From Isoetes taiwanensis (Eukaryota > Streptophyta > Lycopodiopsida > Isoetales > Isoetaceae), in the NCBI GenBank assembly GCA_021234155.1, contig JAJEKV010000018.1, positions 18,947,423 through 19,011,422 on the forward strand: a stretch of 64,000 nt of DNA, in the 5' to 3' direction. Under the pieces are notes generated by a model that saw only the letters and a list, made by a program, of their open reading frames with translations, was not told the origin of the DNA and searched no databases. Positions 46,283 to 58,589 of the stretch are shown piece after piece; position 1 is the first letter of the stretch, and the number at the start of each line of letters is the position of its first letter. The translations under genes and the position numbers were made by a program.

Positions 46283-47433
46283 TTTTTTTTTTATGAACGT
46301 GGACCTTTATTACTCAAAAGAATACAAAGAGTACATGGGGGACTCAAAACCCAGTGGAGAAGATATCCACTAGAGCAACACTACCCACCACATACATAAC
46401 ATAGAAAAGCAGAGAACACATATCACCACGAGCACAACTGTTTGCTATGCGTAGGTCTAAATCTGAAGATATTGCTCCCAAATGACATTTTTAATGTCAT
46501 CCTTTAAGGAAGAACACTTGTACGCCTTCACAATGCGACTACGGGCATCCCTAAGCACTTGCGTATCTGAAAAGCCCTGTCCCTGAAGATGAGGAGATTT
46601 CGTCTCTTCCAGATAGACCAGATGATTCAAGCAGATGCTAAGTGGAAAGCCCTCTTTGCCAACTTGTCCCAAGAACTAGGATAGACTGACAATAGGACCT
46701 GCTGACTATTCAAGTCACAATGGAAAAGACTCAAAAGCCACTGCCAAGCAAGTCGAACATGGTGACACAAGAAAAAGCAGTGCTCAATTGTCTCATCCCT
46801 CTACATGCAAAGAGGGCAGGTCACAGAGACTTCTGGACGAAATCGATGAACAACAGTATTTACCCGCACGCATCTATGAGTGATCTGCCACCATAAAATA
46901 GATAGCTTAGGATGGAGCAATTTATCCCATACCCATCCCCAGACTGCTTTACGATGAGGCTCAGGGATAACTAAAGGCCACTTTGGCGATGGAGGCAACA
47001 CTTCAGGATGAAGCAGGACCACATACATCGAGTGCACCAGGTGCTCCTCCTTAACACTGCCATGAACCACCCAGAGCTGGGGGGCCACGTCTTGTGGGTG
47101 TGGAGGAAGCGTAGCAGCTACTTTTTCCCAAATGCCACGGTCCCAACGAAGGAGGAGGAACTTCAATTTGAACTCATTCCACATCAACAATCTTGTCTCA
47201 TTATACCATGTAGATAGCGTGAGCACACCTGCTGCTCGCCACCGACGTTGCGTCAATGGATGGACAGAAGAGACCAGGGGACAATCTGCCTGGCCGTCAC
47301 CCAAAGGGATCCACCAGCAACTGGCTGTAGGATCTGTGTGGGCCATTGGATGGAACTGAAACAAAGTGCGCACAGTCTCCCAAGCAGCTAGCAACCCCTT
47401 GAGGAAAGGAGATGCATTAGGATATGAACACAG
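46283..47433 (-). pseudogene. LINE ORF2 C-terminus with zf-RVT domain (3' half)
   Basis: The long frame 47439-46801 reads PKLSILWWQITHRCVRVNTV and FRPEVSVTCPLCM. It then passes a TAG and continues RDETIEHCFFLCHHVRLAWQ. This is the typical reverse-transcriptase-associated zinc-binding region of plant L1-type LINEs (CPLC ... H-x3-C). A T11 run lies at 46281. It is the 3' part of the LINE whose RT end lies at 50705-51020. Confidence 0.85.
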
Positions 47434-47903
47434 TTGCATATTAAATGGGAGTGTTGCAGCACTCCCGTTTGAAGATTCCCTTCTCTAAAATGCACTAACC
47501 ATTTGAAATGGCATTTTTAGGGGTTGTGTTCAGAAGATCATGGTGATTATATTTTAAAATGTGCTATTTTAGAGAAAATTTTATTTTCTTACTACTGGAT
47601 CAATATATAAATCACTTGAAATGGCATTTTTAGAGGTTAACTCCAAGATCATTATGGTGTATGATTTTAGTATGCACTATTTCAGCTACATTTTTTTTTG
47701 TTCGCATCGGGTTATTGTGAAGACATGACAAAAAGGGGTGAATTTGTAAAAGGTCACAAGTTAAAGTATGAACATTACACAAGAAGTGCAAGGTATGAAG
47801 AAGAAGTAAACATAAAGTTTTATGATATGAGGAGAAGAACCTACCCGAGCATACCAATATCTGTCTAGAGAAGAACCTAATCAGTGTTTTCAAAATTCCT
47901 ACT

Positions 47904-48090
47904 TTATTTTGGAATAGGATTGTCAGTTGCCCTTGCACTCTTACGTTATTCCGGAATAGGATCTTGCACTCTTACGCTATTCCAGAATACAAATTGGGAG
48001 CCATATTTCAAATCCCTTCATCACACCTTGAAGTCTTGCGCTATTCCGGAATAGCACCTTGCACTCTTATGCTATTTCAGAATACAAATT
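47904..48090. repeat. Left palindrome array (CTATTCCGGAATAG variants)
   Basis: Palindromes at 47946-47959, 47977-47990, 48040-48055 and 48072-48085, embedded in a 94-bp tandem duplication (GCACTCTTACG.. units). Confidence 0.85.
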
Positions 48091-49082
48091 GGGAACCATG
48101 TTTCCAATCCCTGCAGTACACCTTATATTTAAGAGGCCATTCAACATGCCAAATTTCTAAGATCAGACAAAGCTTTAAGATAGTTTGGTGCTTTGAATTT
48201 GGTGAAGGATTTATTTCCTTCGATTTAGAGACCCCGTTTAATATGCAACCTCCTTTTTTTTGTTGAAGATGAAAATTAAAGACATTGATGCACATCCTGC
48301 AACAGCCTTGACACACTCCTAGTAGACATTAATATAATAAGAATTTATATTATTTATTTTTATTTTCAAGGCATGTACATTTCATGTAAATATTGCAGAA
48401 ACTGCTCCATTTTGCAACCTCAGTTCCAACCTCAGTTCCAGTTCATTAAAATAGCAAGACTTGTATGAGCCATTGTGGTCTTCTTCTGCTAATAATGTTT
48501 TTTACATGCCAACTTCAGTGACTAAAAATATCATGCTAATTTGATGAAATCCTCATGACTCTATTCAGCACTTCCAGATGTAGAGTTCAAGGAAGGTGAA
48601 AAGATATTGAGAGGAATTGCTCTCAAAACTGAAGTAGAACCTGCAATCTAGTATACAAACAGTTAACATAAGATCTTCAAATCTAAAAAGAACTAAGCAA
48701 AATTCCAGTCAGTAAAAAGAAATGCAACCAACAGGCTAAACTTGGCTAGAAAAAATAGTCATGCAAACCTACTTTAAAACAGAACTCTATGCTAAGAATC
48801 AGCAAGAAATGATAGAATAATTAAATCGACACTTAAGAATTAACAGAATATGTTGACAAAAGTTAGCAAGGGCAACTAAAAAGACACGAAAATGTGAAAT
48901 AATCTTACCATAATATGGGTATGGAAATGAGGTACCACAAAAGCATTTTTCCTGCTTCAAGGTCTCATACAGCAAAATTCACATTCATCACTGTCCTTTT
49001 TTACAGTGCAAAGCATGGCCAGACCATATTTCTCAGCTGTTATGTCAAAGCTTCAATGTACAATGCAAAAAGAAGCTCCAGT

Positions 49083-49456
49083 TTAAACATAGAGGACACA
49101 GCATGGGAAAATCAAGAAAATCTCCTTGCTCAGAGATGGTAGCGAGCCGGTGAACCCATTATTTTGAAACCAAATCGTTTCCAAGTTCTTCATTTCCTGA
49201 ATGTTCGGCGTCACTGTGCCGCCTAAGCTCAAGCTCTGGAAAAGAAGTCCCGTCACAGATGGTCCTGTGCATTGCATGTGCTTCCAGTTACTGCCACAAG
49301 GATCGGTGCCTGTCCAACTACTAACGCCACGCCCTTTTGGAAGTTCTGCAGAGCTTGAAGATCATCTGCGTCTGTTGCAGCTGAAACTTGAATCCATAGC
49401 AACGTTATAACAGCTATGGCTAAGAGAAAAACAAACCCCCTTCTTTTGGGGATCAT
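49083..49456 (-). pseudogene. LRR receptor-like kinase first-exon fragment
   Basis: ATG at 49456 begins MIPKRRGFVFLLAIAVITLL, a signal peptide, then ATDADDLQALQNFQKG. The frame then shifts; the other frame continues SSWTGTDPCGSNWKHMQCTG and VTPNIQEMKNLETIWFQNNG FTGSLP (two blocks). This is the N-terminal cap plus first leucine-rich repeats of a plant LRR receptor kinase (TMK-like). No kinase or further LRR exons follow. It lies inside the TIR element, so it is probably a captured gene fragment. Confidence 0.75.
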
Positions 49457-49806
49457 TTCTCTCTCTGCCCAAAACAGATTCTACTGACCTTATTGCTGAT
49501 TTCGGCACTTCAAATGCTATATACTGCTTCGTTTCTTTCCGCAACTAGAAACTAACTTAGGAGCCTTCCAATCAGCTAAATGTCGAAAACTTCTTCGGAT
49601 CAGAAGACCCTATATTTTGGCATGCGACCCTAATGCAAAAAAAAAAGATTTTCAAAGGCGCTTAGCCAGCGCCTTGGCTTAAGCTTTAGCCAACACCATA
49701 GCCTTTTCCAATCTGAGCATAAAATGGTGGCGGGAGGTCCCTAGACAAAGATCGCCAGAGCAGAAAGCGAAAAAAACACACGTCTCTGTCCTCCTCGAAA
49801 AAAAAA

Positions 49807-50345
49807 TGTATTCTGGAATGTAAAGTGTATTCCGGAATACATTTCCCTCTTATGATTTGCAACCAAGATCCAGTATCCCTGGTGTTAAGAACAAAAAAAT
49901 CAAAATCCCTTTATTATATTTAATACCTTAACCCTGTATCCACACTAAACAATAAAACAATTGAAAGGTCATACAAATAAATTGAATATGCTAGAAACTC
50001 TAGTTGTTGTTGGATTATTTTCCCCTTTTGCTAATCCCTTCATTATTAAAAACCTTTGTTCCTGTATCCCCACATAAAAAACAAATAAAATCGCAAGGTC
50101 ATTCAAATCAATTGAAACAAAATAGTTGCGAGATCATTGAAAATGTCGAAAACCCGAAAAACCCCAAGATCACTATTCAGTCTCAAAAACTTGTACAACA
50201 AAAGTGTATTCCGGAATACACTTTGGATTTCGAGCAAAACCAAAAGTGTATTCTGGAATACACTTTGACTTTCAAGAAAAGAAAAAGTGTATTCCGGAAT
50301 ACACTTCTGTTATTCTCGAATAGCAAAAGTGTATTCCGGATTACA
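49807..50345. repeat. Right palindrome array, 42-bp period
   Basis: Four copies of GTGTATTCCGGAATACAC (some with one change) start at 50204, 50246, 50288 and 50330, exactly 42 bp apart. Two more related palindromes lie at 49807 and 49827. Confidence 0.9.
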
Positions 50346-50704
50346 ATTTTGGTACTTTGAAATATTACATCATTAAAAAATGACACATTGTAACCTAAAA
50401 GTACATTTTTTGGAATATAATCCAAGTTTAAAAAATATTGTGTAGGACATACGCTTAAATTAGTGGTTTTCTTTAAAAACACACTTCAGGTAAATTCTAA
50501 CTGTTAGAAAAAGTGTCACTTTGACATAGTCAATTTTCTCTTTGCACAAAAAAATTAGTGATTTTGGGGGGGTCAAAATGCAATTTTATGACCAAAATAA
50601 TTTTTTTTACCTCATTTTAGCTTCTTTTTTGAAAAAAAGGGGGAATCTTTAAGGAATATTCCTTTTGCTCCCGTTTCAATGATTTGCTCCCGTTTAATAC
50701 GCAA

Positions 50705-51020
50705 TCTTGTTTATGGAGAAAGTGGATAGAATAATGCCCATGGGAGGAGAGGCTTAATGGATGGAGAGCCAAAGGAAATGCACATATGTAAAGACTGGTG
50801 AATGAGACTCAGACCTGGAGAATTATCAGCATTATTGAGAATCCGCCATATGAACTTAGAAATCAGCACCTTGCTCTGGAGAAGAAAGTGAATCATCCTC
50901 AGCCCCCCACAAAGTTTAGGTATAATGCACTTCGCCCAACTAATTTTAACACCAGCTCCTTCTTCAGTGCCACCCCAGATGAAGTTCCTGACAGTACGAA
51001 CAATGAGCTGCATCTTTGAT
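50705..51020 (-). pseudogene. LINE reverse transcriptase end (5' half of split LINE)
   Basis: Reads TVRNFIWGGTEEGAGVKISW, AKCIIPKLCGGLRMIHFLLQ and SKFIWRILN, the RT thumb/C-terminal region of plant LINEs. It continues collinearly at 47433 after the TIR-element insertion. Confidence 0.85.
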
Positions 51021-51468
51021 AAATTAAGGCATCTTGATCATAAAGCTCTTCCCTCTAATCACCACTGTTTGAGTAACTTGCATGCTTGGCTTGTTCTAAG
51101 TATTGCACACAGACAACTCATTCTAGAGAATTAAACCTTATCAAATTGTCTACTAGTGATGAAGCTTTCCGTTGGTGGAACACAAATACTACAAGGATCT
51201 TTGAACTTCTCATGGCTACCACACAAAGTCATGGGGGCGACTTAAAGCAAACAGAAACAACTCAGGTTATTTGAGGCCAAGCTTCTCTTTATAGCATTAG
51301 TCTCATTTTAGCAGATGCTCCAGTGCCACCTATTCTTGCAAAGTAATAAACCTTGGAGTCATGAAATCCTTTGCTTTTAAACATGTAAGTCAACATGTTA
51401 ACCATATTATCCTTTAAATACAGAGGTATAATAAGGGTCTTCGTCAACTTGTTTGCTAAAATTGGCTC

Positions 51469-51994
51469 CAATGTTGTCCCAAATGTTTTGTACGTATGTA
51501 AAAAATACGTATGCATACGTTTTTTAACAAGTATGTATCAATACAAACGTATTTTACAAAAACTTTTTTTTTCTCTTTTTTTTTTTTTTTGATAGATGAT
51601 GAACAAAAATTAGAAATCTACCTCCTTGATGAGCCTATTATTTTCCTATCTGTGGAGGATGCTATCCAAGATCATTGTGAGGTGGCTAAGAAGCATTCAA
51701 GGAAGCAAGCAAGACAAACGAACATGATTTGGGGTCTTCACCTTGTCATCTCAGGCCATGATCGTCTACTCCGTCCGAGCGGCGTTTAGGGCAACAGAGA
51801 AACGTATGAATGGAAGAAAAAAGAAGACTTACCTAAGATATTAACAAATATAATATGTTATATTAAAAAAAAAAAAGCAAGGATAAAAAAACTACTAATT
51901 TTTTGACCAACGTTTTTATCATACATATGTATAATACGTTTGTTTCGTAAAATACGTTTGGTATATGTAAAATACGCGTATTTATACAACACTG
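51469..51994. mobile_element. Second hAT-type non-autonomous element (526 bp)
   Basis: Perfect 8-bp target duplications ATTGGCTC at 51461-51468 and 51995-52002. Termini are CAATGTTGT and ACAACACTG (one mismatch), the same type as the element at 23887. Subterminal ACGTATG / CATACGT words are repeated on both sides. A 92-codon frame (51511-51789) is not recognisable as a transposase. Confidence 0.9.
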
Positions 51995-52002
51995 ATTGGC
52001 TC

Positions 52003-53460
52003 TATTAAAACAGACCACTTATGACCTTAAATATCAAGCAAAACTCTTGACCACATTCATGCATAGCAAATGCCATGCCCAGCTGATCTATTAACTGTAA
52101 GGCATCTTTACAATTTTGATCTATTTAAGGAAGCTACTGTAACTTGGAACCTCAAAATCGATTTCTATTTAGGGACTCTTGATTCTTATCAAAGTTTGTG
52201 AAAGAAAATAGGACTTTTGTTCCACATGATGCACGAAAAGATGAGCAGGTTGCATGTAGTAAACATGAGGCATGAAGGCATTTTATAGTTAGGCATGGGA
52301 GATATATCTTTCCCTAGCCTCTTGGCAAAAAACAGCTACATTCAGGACTCTTTTTCAGTGTGTTTCAATAGTGATCAATCTGTTGTATTTGGAGATGCAT
52401 AAGTTTTAGGACAGAGAAATACCTCATTTCTTGTTAACAAGAAGTAAGATAAGCCCTTTCATGTGCTATAAACTCAGGCTAATTTCACTGCCATCTTTGT
52501 AATATGTTAGGGTGGCTTGTTTTATATAGTCTTGCATATTTTGTTGGTATCGATCAAATCAAGGTTGAAGAGTCCCAAGTCCTCTGCTCCAAGCAAACGA
52601 TTATGTTCAAGCTTCTACCTGTTCGAGCCATTTCTGCGATTCCAAGCTCAAGGCAAGCAAGGCGGATTGGGACAAAGGCAGATGGAATCAAGGCAAAAAG
52701 CAAGGAAAGTAACGGCATCTGAAGCTTCCAGAAAGCATGAAACCGGATTGCCACGACCACAGAACCGGAAGTGAAGACGTGCACGGAAGAGGAGAGAAGG
52801 AATTTTGGCTATTTTCTAATTTCTTAGATCCTTGATGCAAAAATATATAGATCCAATGGCTTAGGTTCAATTTGATCTAGGTGGCAGTCAATGTGGACAG
52901 GCTAGAATTGCATGAAATGTTGTAGCAGGGGGTTAGGCAAGCCTGCTAACTAGGACTACTAAAATTGGCTAAAGTCTGAAATTGATCTTGGGAAGTTGTA
53001 GACACTTTGGTGGACCTTATAAAAACTTTAGCGATAAGTTCTGGATCTGTACTGGCATTCAATCATTTCAAGGATGCAACAATATACTTCCTGTAGTATG
53101 ATTCAAGGATCATACATATCCCACATGGTTAGGGTATGCAATTGAGATGCCTCAAATGGACAGTAAGGAGCAGAGCTTCGAGACCATCAAAATTTCATGG
53201 TGGGAACCTATTCCTAGTCGGAACCAAAAGTATCTAGCCAACTATGCTAATTGTTGGGAGCTGCTTGTGCATGTGACCGAATCGACATGGAGGTAGTAGC
53301 TGAGTATGATTGTTCCCTTGCTAATAAGAAGAAGTTATCCAAGACGAGTAAATTTCTTGAGCACATCTCTGAAGCATATGCATCCTTTGTCGGCGAGGGC
53401 AATATATAATTTTTTGGATTTTCTGACGTCCGATTTTGGTTTTTTCTAGCTACTTGAAAA
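52003..53460. other. Unassigned region
   Basis: No gene recognised. One 85-codon plus-strand frame (52517-52774) is Lys/Arg/Ser-rich, with no domain. Confidence 0.3.
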
Positions 53461-53469
53461 CGTTTTTGC

Positions 53470-53712
53470 TCAAACATCGCATTCGTCCCCTCCCCTTCCT
53501 TCCCCCCCGCTTTTGGAGCTGATCCATTCCGCCCCGCTTGTTGAGCTGCCAATGGTTGATATATATCTTCCGACTTCCATCCTGGCCGGATGAATGCCCA
53601 AGTCGAGCAACTCGTACAACTGCTCCTTAAGCTCTGCTAGCTTGGGAATGCCCATTCTATACAGAGCTTTGCTGGTCGGCTTTGCATCCCCCCTTTTCCC
53701 CCCAAAAGCCAA
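53470..53712 (-). pseudogene. Isolated Ty3/gypsy reverse transcriptase fragment
   Basis: AKPTSKALYRMGIPKLAELK followed by EQLYELLDLGIHPA matches the RT entry of the large element ([20 protein letters not shown]). No LTR, gag or other pol sequence is attached, so it is a relic. Confidence 0.75.
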
Positions 53713-54087
53713 TTTTCTTTCTCAGTTTTTCTTAGCAGATTTAAGCGATTAACATTTCGAAAGCTTCGAGATCCTCTAGTTTGTGTTTTGACTATGTTCT
53801 TGGATGATCTAAATGGGTCCTTGCATCTTAAGGTATCTCATTTTTAATGACCATTTATTAGCGCTAAATTCAAAATTCACAAGAATATCGGAGTTGTTGA
53901 TTCCCCCTTTCCCCGGAGGACAAGATCTCATCATCTCATTTTTTATTCAGGTTTCTTCTGATCCGATGACCAGTGATGAAGACAGGAGATGCAAATGGCA
54001 TTTACAGAAGCAATGGCAAAGAATAAGCAAGATGATGAAGAAATTGTTAAATGAAAAATTAGATTGGAGTATTGAGCATTCCAAAAA

Positions 54088-54531
54088 TGTAACGTTCCTT
54101 AACTACCTCGGCCTAATCAATTGGCCAAAACATCTGGATATTTATGGGAAATTCATCACCCTCTTATTGTGGTATCAATAAATGCTACACCAAGATCTGC
54201 TCGAGTGGTCTTCCATGGGCCTATTACAATCTCTCCCACTAGAACTATGCTCGCCTTCGATCATCGCAAGACCATAGACCATACCATTCCATGTGTCCAA
54301 GACCAAGCCAAGACCATACCATCCAATGGTATCCAAGTCATGCATGCCCCCATGGAGACTCGAACTCGAGCCCTGCTCTGATACCAAATGTAACACCCCT
54401 TAACCACCCTGACCTAACCAACTGCCTAAAACATCTGGATGTTAATGGGAAATCCATTCTACCCTCCTACGATGGTGTTAGAAAATGCCACACTAAAATC
54501 TACTCGAGTGGTCTTGCATGGGTCTATTACA
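54088..54531 (-). mobile_element. TRIM (miniature LTR retrotransposon, 444 bp)
   Basis: Two ~142-bp LTRs (54088-54228 and 54389-54531), both bounded by TGTAA..TTACA, flank a 160-bp interior without ORF. On the minus strand a primer-binding site TGGTATCAGAGCAGGGC follows the 5' (right) LTR, and a purine tract AGTGGGAGAGAT precedes the left LTR. This is a complete non-autonomous LTR structure. The LTRs are ~75% identical, so it is old. Confidence 0.85.
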
Positions 54532-54604
54532 AAAGAGCAATTGTAGCATGCAGCCTTTATAATTATAAGCTTCTAAAAGTGACGAGAACAATGTTTACAG
54601 ACTA

Positions 54605-55020
54605 GAAGAAAGAGGTATGGCATCTAGTGGAGAACAACAAATTTATGCAAGTTGCAGTGTCTGATAAGAAAAAGATTGTTCATAGTGAAATTGTAAGTAG
54701 CATCCAAGAAACCATACAACATGTGAAAGGAGTGGGGTCTAATGACAAATTAGCAACAAAAAGAGCAGCATTAGTCAAGGAACTTGGGAAGGGTATGCAT
54801 GGCAACAAAAGATTAGATTCGAAGGCTTTAGGAATTCATCTAAGGAGCACCAGGGTAATAGAAACCCATTACTACGGTGCAGCTAAGAAGCACCGTGGTA
54901 ATAGAAACCCATTACGGGCTCTTGGTAGAAGTTATTGGAGAAAGCATTCCCTAAGCCAAGAAATGATTGGAAAAGTTGTTGATTGTTGGGTTAACTATAC
55001 CAGAGTTTCTCCTGTGCTCT

Positions 55021-55022
<2 letters not shown>
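54605..55022 (+). CDS. Hypothetical ORF, Lys-rich, with internal 46-bp duplication
   Basis: 131 codons from ATG 54627: MENNKFMQVAVSDKKKIVHS and so on. Contains a direct repeat (GCACC..GGTAATAGAAACCCATTAC twice). No family recognised. It sits directly upstream of a LINE-type tail and may be part of a TE. Confidence 0.3.
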
Positions 55023-55183
<161 letters not shown>

Positions 55184-55439
55184 ACCTACTTGCCTATCTA
55201 CCTAATTTCAAGGACGTGAGATCTGATAAAGGAAAATATCCTAAGCATCAAACACATTATCTTGATGTGAGCTAGGTATACTGCTTGTAGAATAAGTTTA
55301 CTGTTTACTAGTATTTTTCACGTTTACTAATTACTAATATTTTGTGTAAGTTTTGAGGTTATTACTAATTCTAATAGGAATTGTGTATGCAAATCGAATT
55401 GATTTGCAAGTGCTTTATCTGCTAGCACTTTATAATATT

Positions 55440-55640
55440 ATTAATGGTTGATATTGGAGCATTTTTTGTTGTGAGGAGTGCTAAGGTTAGTATTGTTAGT
55501 GACTGTGTTAATGTTAGCGCCAATGTTAGTGGTTTTGTTAAGGATAGTGCTCATGTTATTAATTTTGCTAATGTTAGTGCCACTAGTTGTAATTTTGTCA
55601 ATTTTAGCACCACATTAAACCTATAATTAGTAGAGCCAAC
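55440..55640. repeat. Degenerate GTTAGTG minisatellite
   Basis: Irregular repetition of (A/G)ATGTTAGTG and GTTA(G/A)T words every 12-24 bp. The frame through it (MVDIGAFFVVRSAKVSIVSD..) is a by-product of the repeat. Confidence 0.55.
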
Positions 55641-55966
55641 CTAGCATTGTAGATTAGCAATGCTTTCAGCCCAACATCCTAGTCGTTGTTAGTGGTTTTT
55701 ATTTGCTAAAGGTTGTATTATCGTTAAAGGAATCAACAATTAGTCCTAAGTTTGTATTACTAGCATTTCCTCCAATAGTGCTATTGATACTTGCATTAGC
55801 ATTTAGTAAGAAGTCTCAATTCCTATTTCGTAGACAAAATTTTTCACTAGTTTTAAGCAAGATAATCTAGATTTTCAAGTTAAGAAGAGAGACTTCGAGA
55901 AACTAAAATCTTACTTCATTGTAATGCTATTTGAATTCAGTACTTGTTGTTGCGTTTAACACACGA

Positions 55967-56741
55967 GAGGATGTCAATGCTAAGGAAAGGGGTGAAAAAC
56001 ATGAGAGAAAAGTCCATGGTGCACGCTGCAGACTGCACTTACGAGTGCAAGATATGTGACCACAAAGCAGGCTAAATATGCATCAATGAAGCAAGATATA
56101 TTTGGAATCTAATAGTGACATGTGGAGGAACATGGTTTGCTCAAAGTTTGAAGGTGAAGAGTGGCATGAAGAAGCATGCTTGTCAGTAACCTACAACAAA
56201 TGTGGTGTGGACAAAATGAAAAGGTATCCAAAAGAAGGAACAAAGGACAGTACCTCACAAGTCACCTAGGAGAATACAGATTATATTTTGAACGAGGTGC
56301 ACCCTGAACTACGACAGTCATCGGATCTGTCGATCCTATGGCCCGTACCATATGAGGATGTCAATGCTAAGGAAAGGGGTGAAAAACATGAGAAAAAAGT
56401 CCATGGTGCACGCCGCAGACTGCAGTTACGAGTGCAAGATATGTGGCCACAAAGCAGGCTAAATATGCATCAATGAAGCAAGATATATTTGGCAATCTAA
56501 CAGCGACATGTGGAGGAACATGGTTTGCTCAAAGTCTGAAGGTGAAGAGTGGCATGAAGAAGCATGCTTGTCAGTAACCTACAACAAATGTGGTGTGGAC
56601 AAAATGAAAAGGTCTCCAAAAGAAGGAACAAAAGACAATACCTCACAAGTCACCTAGGAGAATACAGATTATATTCTAAACGAGGTGCACCCTGAACTAC
56701 GACAGTCATCGGATCTGTCGATCCTACGGCCCATACCATAT
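55967..56741. repeat. 387-bp tandem duplication
   Basis: Two head-to-tail copies (55967-56353 and 56354-56741) with ~96% identity. Both contain a TACGAGTGCAAGATATGTG string (YECKIC, zinc-finger-like) and CGACAGTCATCGGATCTGTC (near-palindrome). Neither copy holds an uninterrupted ORF. Confidence 0.92.
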
Positions 56742-57256
56742 GTTGGAGCCTCTGGGCACCTCTCGTTTCACTTATGGTCATTTATGATTGGGGGCGCCTA
56801 TGATTTTGAAATATGAAATACGCATTCGCCTAAGGTTCTGATGGAATATTGGGCCTCTATACGACTTCGTGTAAGGTTTTAGAATATGAAATGGGAGGCT
56901 CGAACCTCTCCCAAAATAATTCAAGGTCCTAATGAGACTACTTTGACCAATTTAACCAATGAGCTAATGTGATTATTTTTTATCTTAAATCTATGTTTTT
57001 TTTTTTATAACAACTCATTCATTTTAGAGATATGGTCTATGGTTTGATATTGTTATTTTTACATCCATATCAAATCCCCATGTAACCCCCTGTTATTGTG
57101 CTAGATATTTGAAAATGGTAAGGATAAAAGTGGCAAACCCAAAAAAAGAATTGAGCACTAATATTTGCAGACTTCACTCAATGTTTCGATAGATATGTAC
57201 ACATCTAAAGCGAAAAAGTTTGTGACACATAATCTCAAGTATAATGGCAGCAAGCC

Positions 57257-57535
57257 ATGTTTAAAAAACTACGAAACAGGTTTGTTGATGATACCCTTAT
57301 ATCAGTGATTAACTTTGCAGAGAAGTACTCATTCAAGGAGCATAATGAAGTTCAGTCCAAGCATTGGCATAATGAGTGTGTCACATTCTTGTGCACGTCG
57401 CATATAAAAGGAGGACACACAAGAAATCGCCAAGGAAGAATATTTTTATATACCAATGACAACAAACTTGATTCTTTATTTATAGCATTGTTTTCTCTTA
57501 CACAATCAATAGACAAGAGTAGGAAATCACTTTAA
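57257..57535 (+). pseudogene. Transposase-like remnant
   Basis: The frame contains VINFAEKYSFKEHNEVQSKHWHNE-type sequence (NFAEKYSFKEHNEVQSKHW). It recalls the 'DFAENY..NEVQS.HW' block found in some eukaryotic DDE-transposon proteins, here with N in place of the first D. I cannot assign the superfamily. Only 92 codons survive. Confidence 0.4.
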
Positions 57536-58589
57536 AAAAACCTAATGTCTTCTCAGATAGTGCAGTCTCAAAAGGTAAAAAATCATTTTACTTTGATGCT
57601 AGATTCAAAATTTTAATAGGTTTAGCTTTTGATGCTATAGCCATGGAAAGGGAGAACATGATAGTGCAAGAGCACTAATAAAGAGGGCTATAAGAGTAGC
57701 ACATTGAAGGGCATCAAGCTGACCAATGCACATGAGGTGGTGGAATGGATAAAGTAGTACATGTCAACAACAACATCCACAACATATAAAACAGAAGATC
57801 CAAAATGTAAGTAAACCTTCTTGGGAGATTGAAGTAGGACAAGTGACAAAAAAAAATCAGTGGGGAGCGTATACTATTGAAGGCTCTAGAAACTTTCATT
57901 GTTTCCATAGATGCTCAAATCACATGATACATTTATAGATCAGAAACCTCTCTTGCTTTTGTACAGATTGTTTATAGTTGAGTTAGGAATATTGCCCCAA
58001 TTCATCATACACTAAAAAGTTTGAACTAGTTGTGGTAGCCACTCAAAGCCATCATTGAAGAAGAAGTGCATGTTGAAGGAGAGGAAGCCTATATTGGCAG
58101 TGTTGACTTATGTAGCTTGCAAGTATTTATAGATGACATGTTTGCAATGGCGACTCCAACGAGAATGTGAAGTTCTACCTCATCCTATGTACCAAACAAA
58201 AGTACTTGGTGTTAGAAAACTTCATAGATATGCATAGGCAGAAGTCTGAGAAAGGGAATGAGATGATAGAAGGGATATACTATGAGAAGAGGAAATAAAG
58301 CAATAGTTTATGCTTTTCAAGTTGCAAAGAACAGAGTAAGATTGGTTCAAGCAGCATACCAGGCTATGGAATGATTGAGCACCACATAACGGAGTCAACG
58401 GCAAGATAGATAGAGTTCCTGCTAAACGTGGCCACTTGGGACTTGGAGCGAGCTAGGCTTATAGCCGGTCACTTCGAGAGGGCCGGGTATGAATCCAACA
58501 TTTCCTTGGTCGATGGTATCGCCCTGACCCTCAGAAATTGCAGGTGTTGGCCTGGGCCTGGCTCTTATTTTGGGGGGTTCAATCGGATA

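Larger units (their letters stand above)
47434..50704. mobile_element. 3.27-kb TIR element inserted in a LINE
   Basis: TTGCATATTAAATGGGAG at 47434-47451 is matched inverted by CTCCCGTTTAATACGCAA at 50687-50704 (two mismatches). The element separates two collinear parts of one LINE. Both ends carry arrays of TATTCCGGAATA palindromes, like subterminal transposase-binding sites. It contains a broken LRR receptor exon but no transposase I can recognise. A clear target duplication was not found, so the superfamily is open. Confidence 0.65.
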
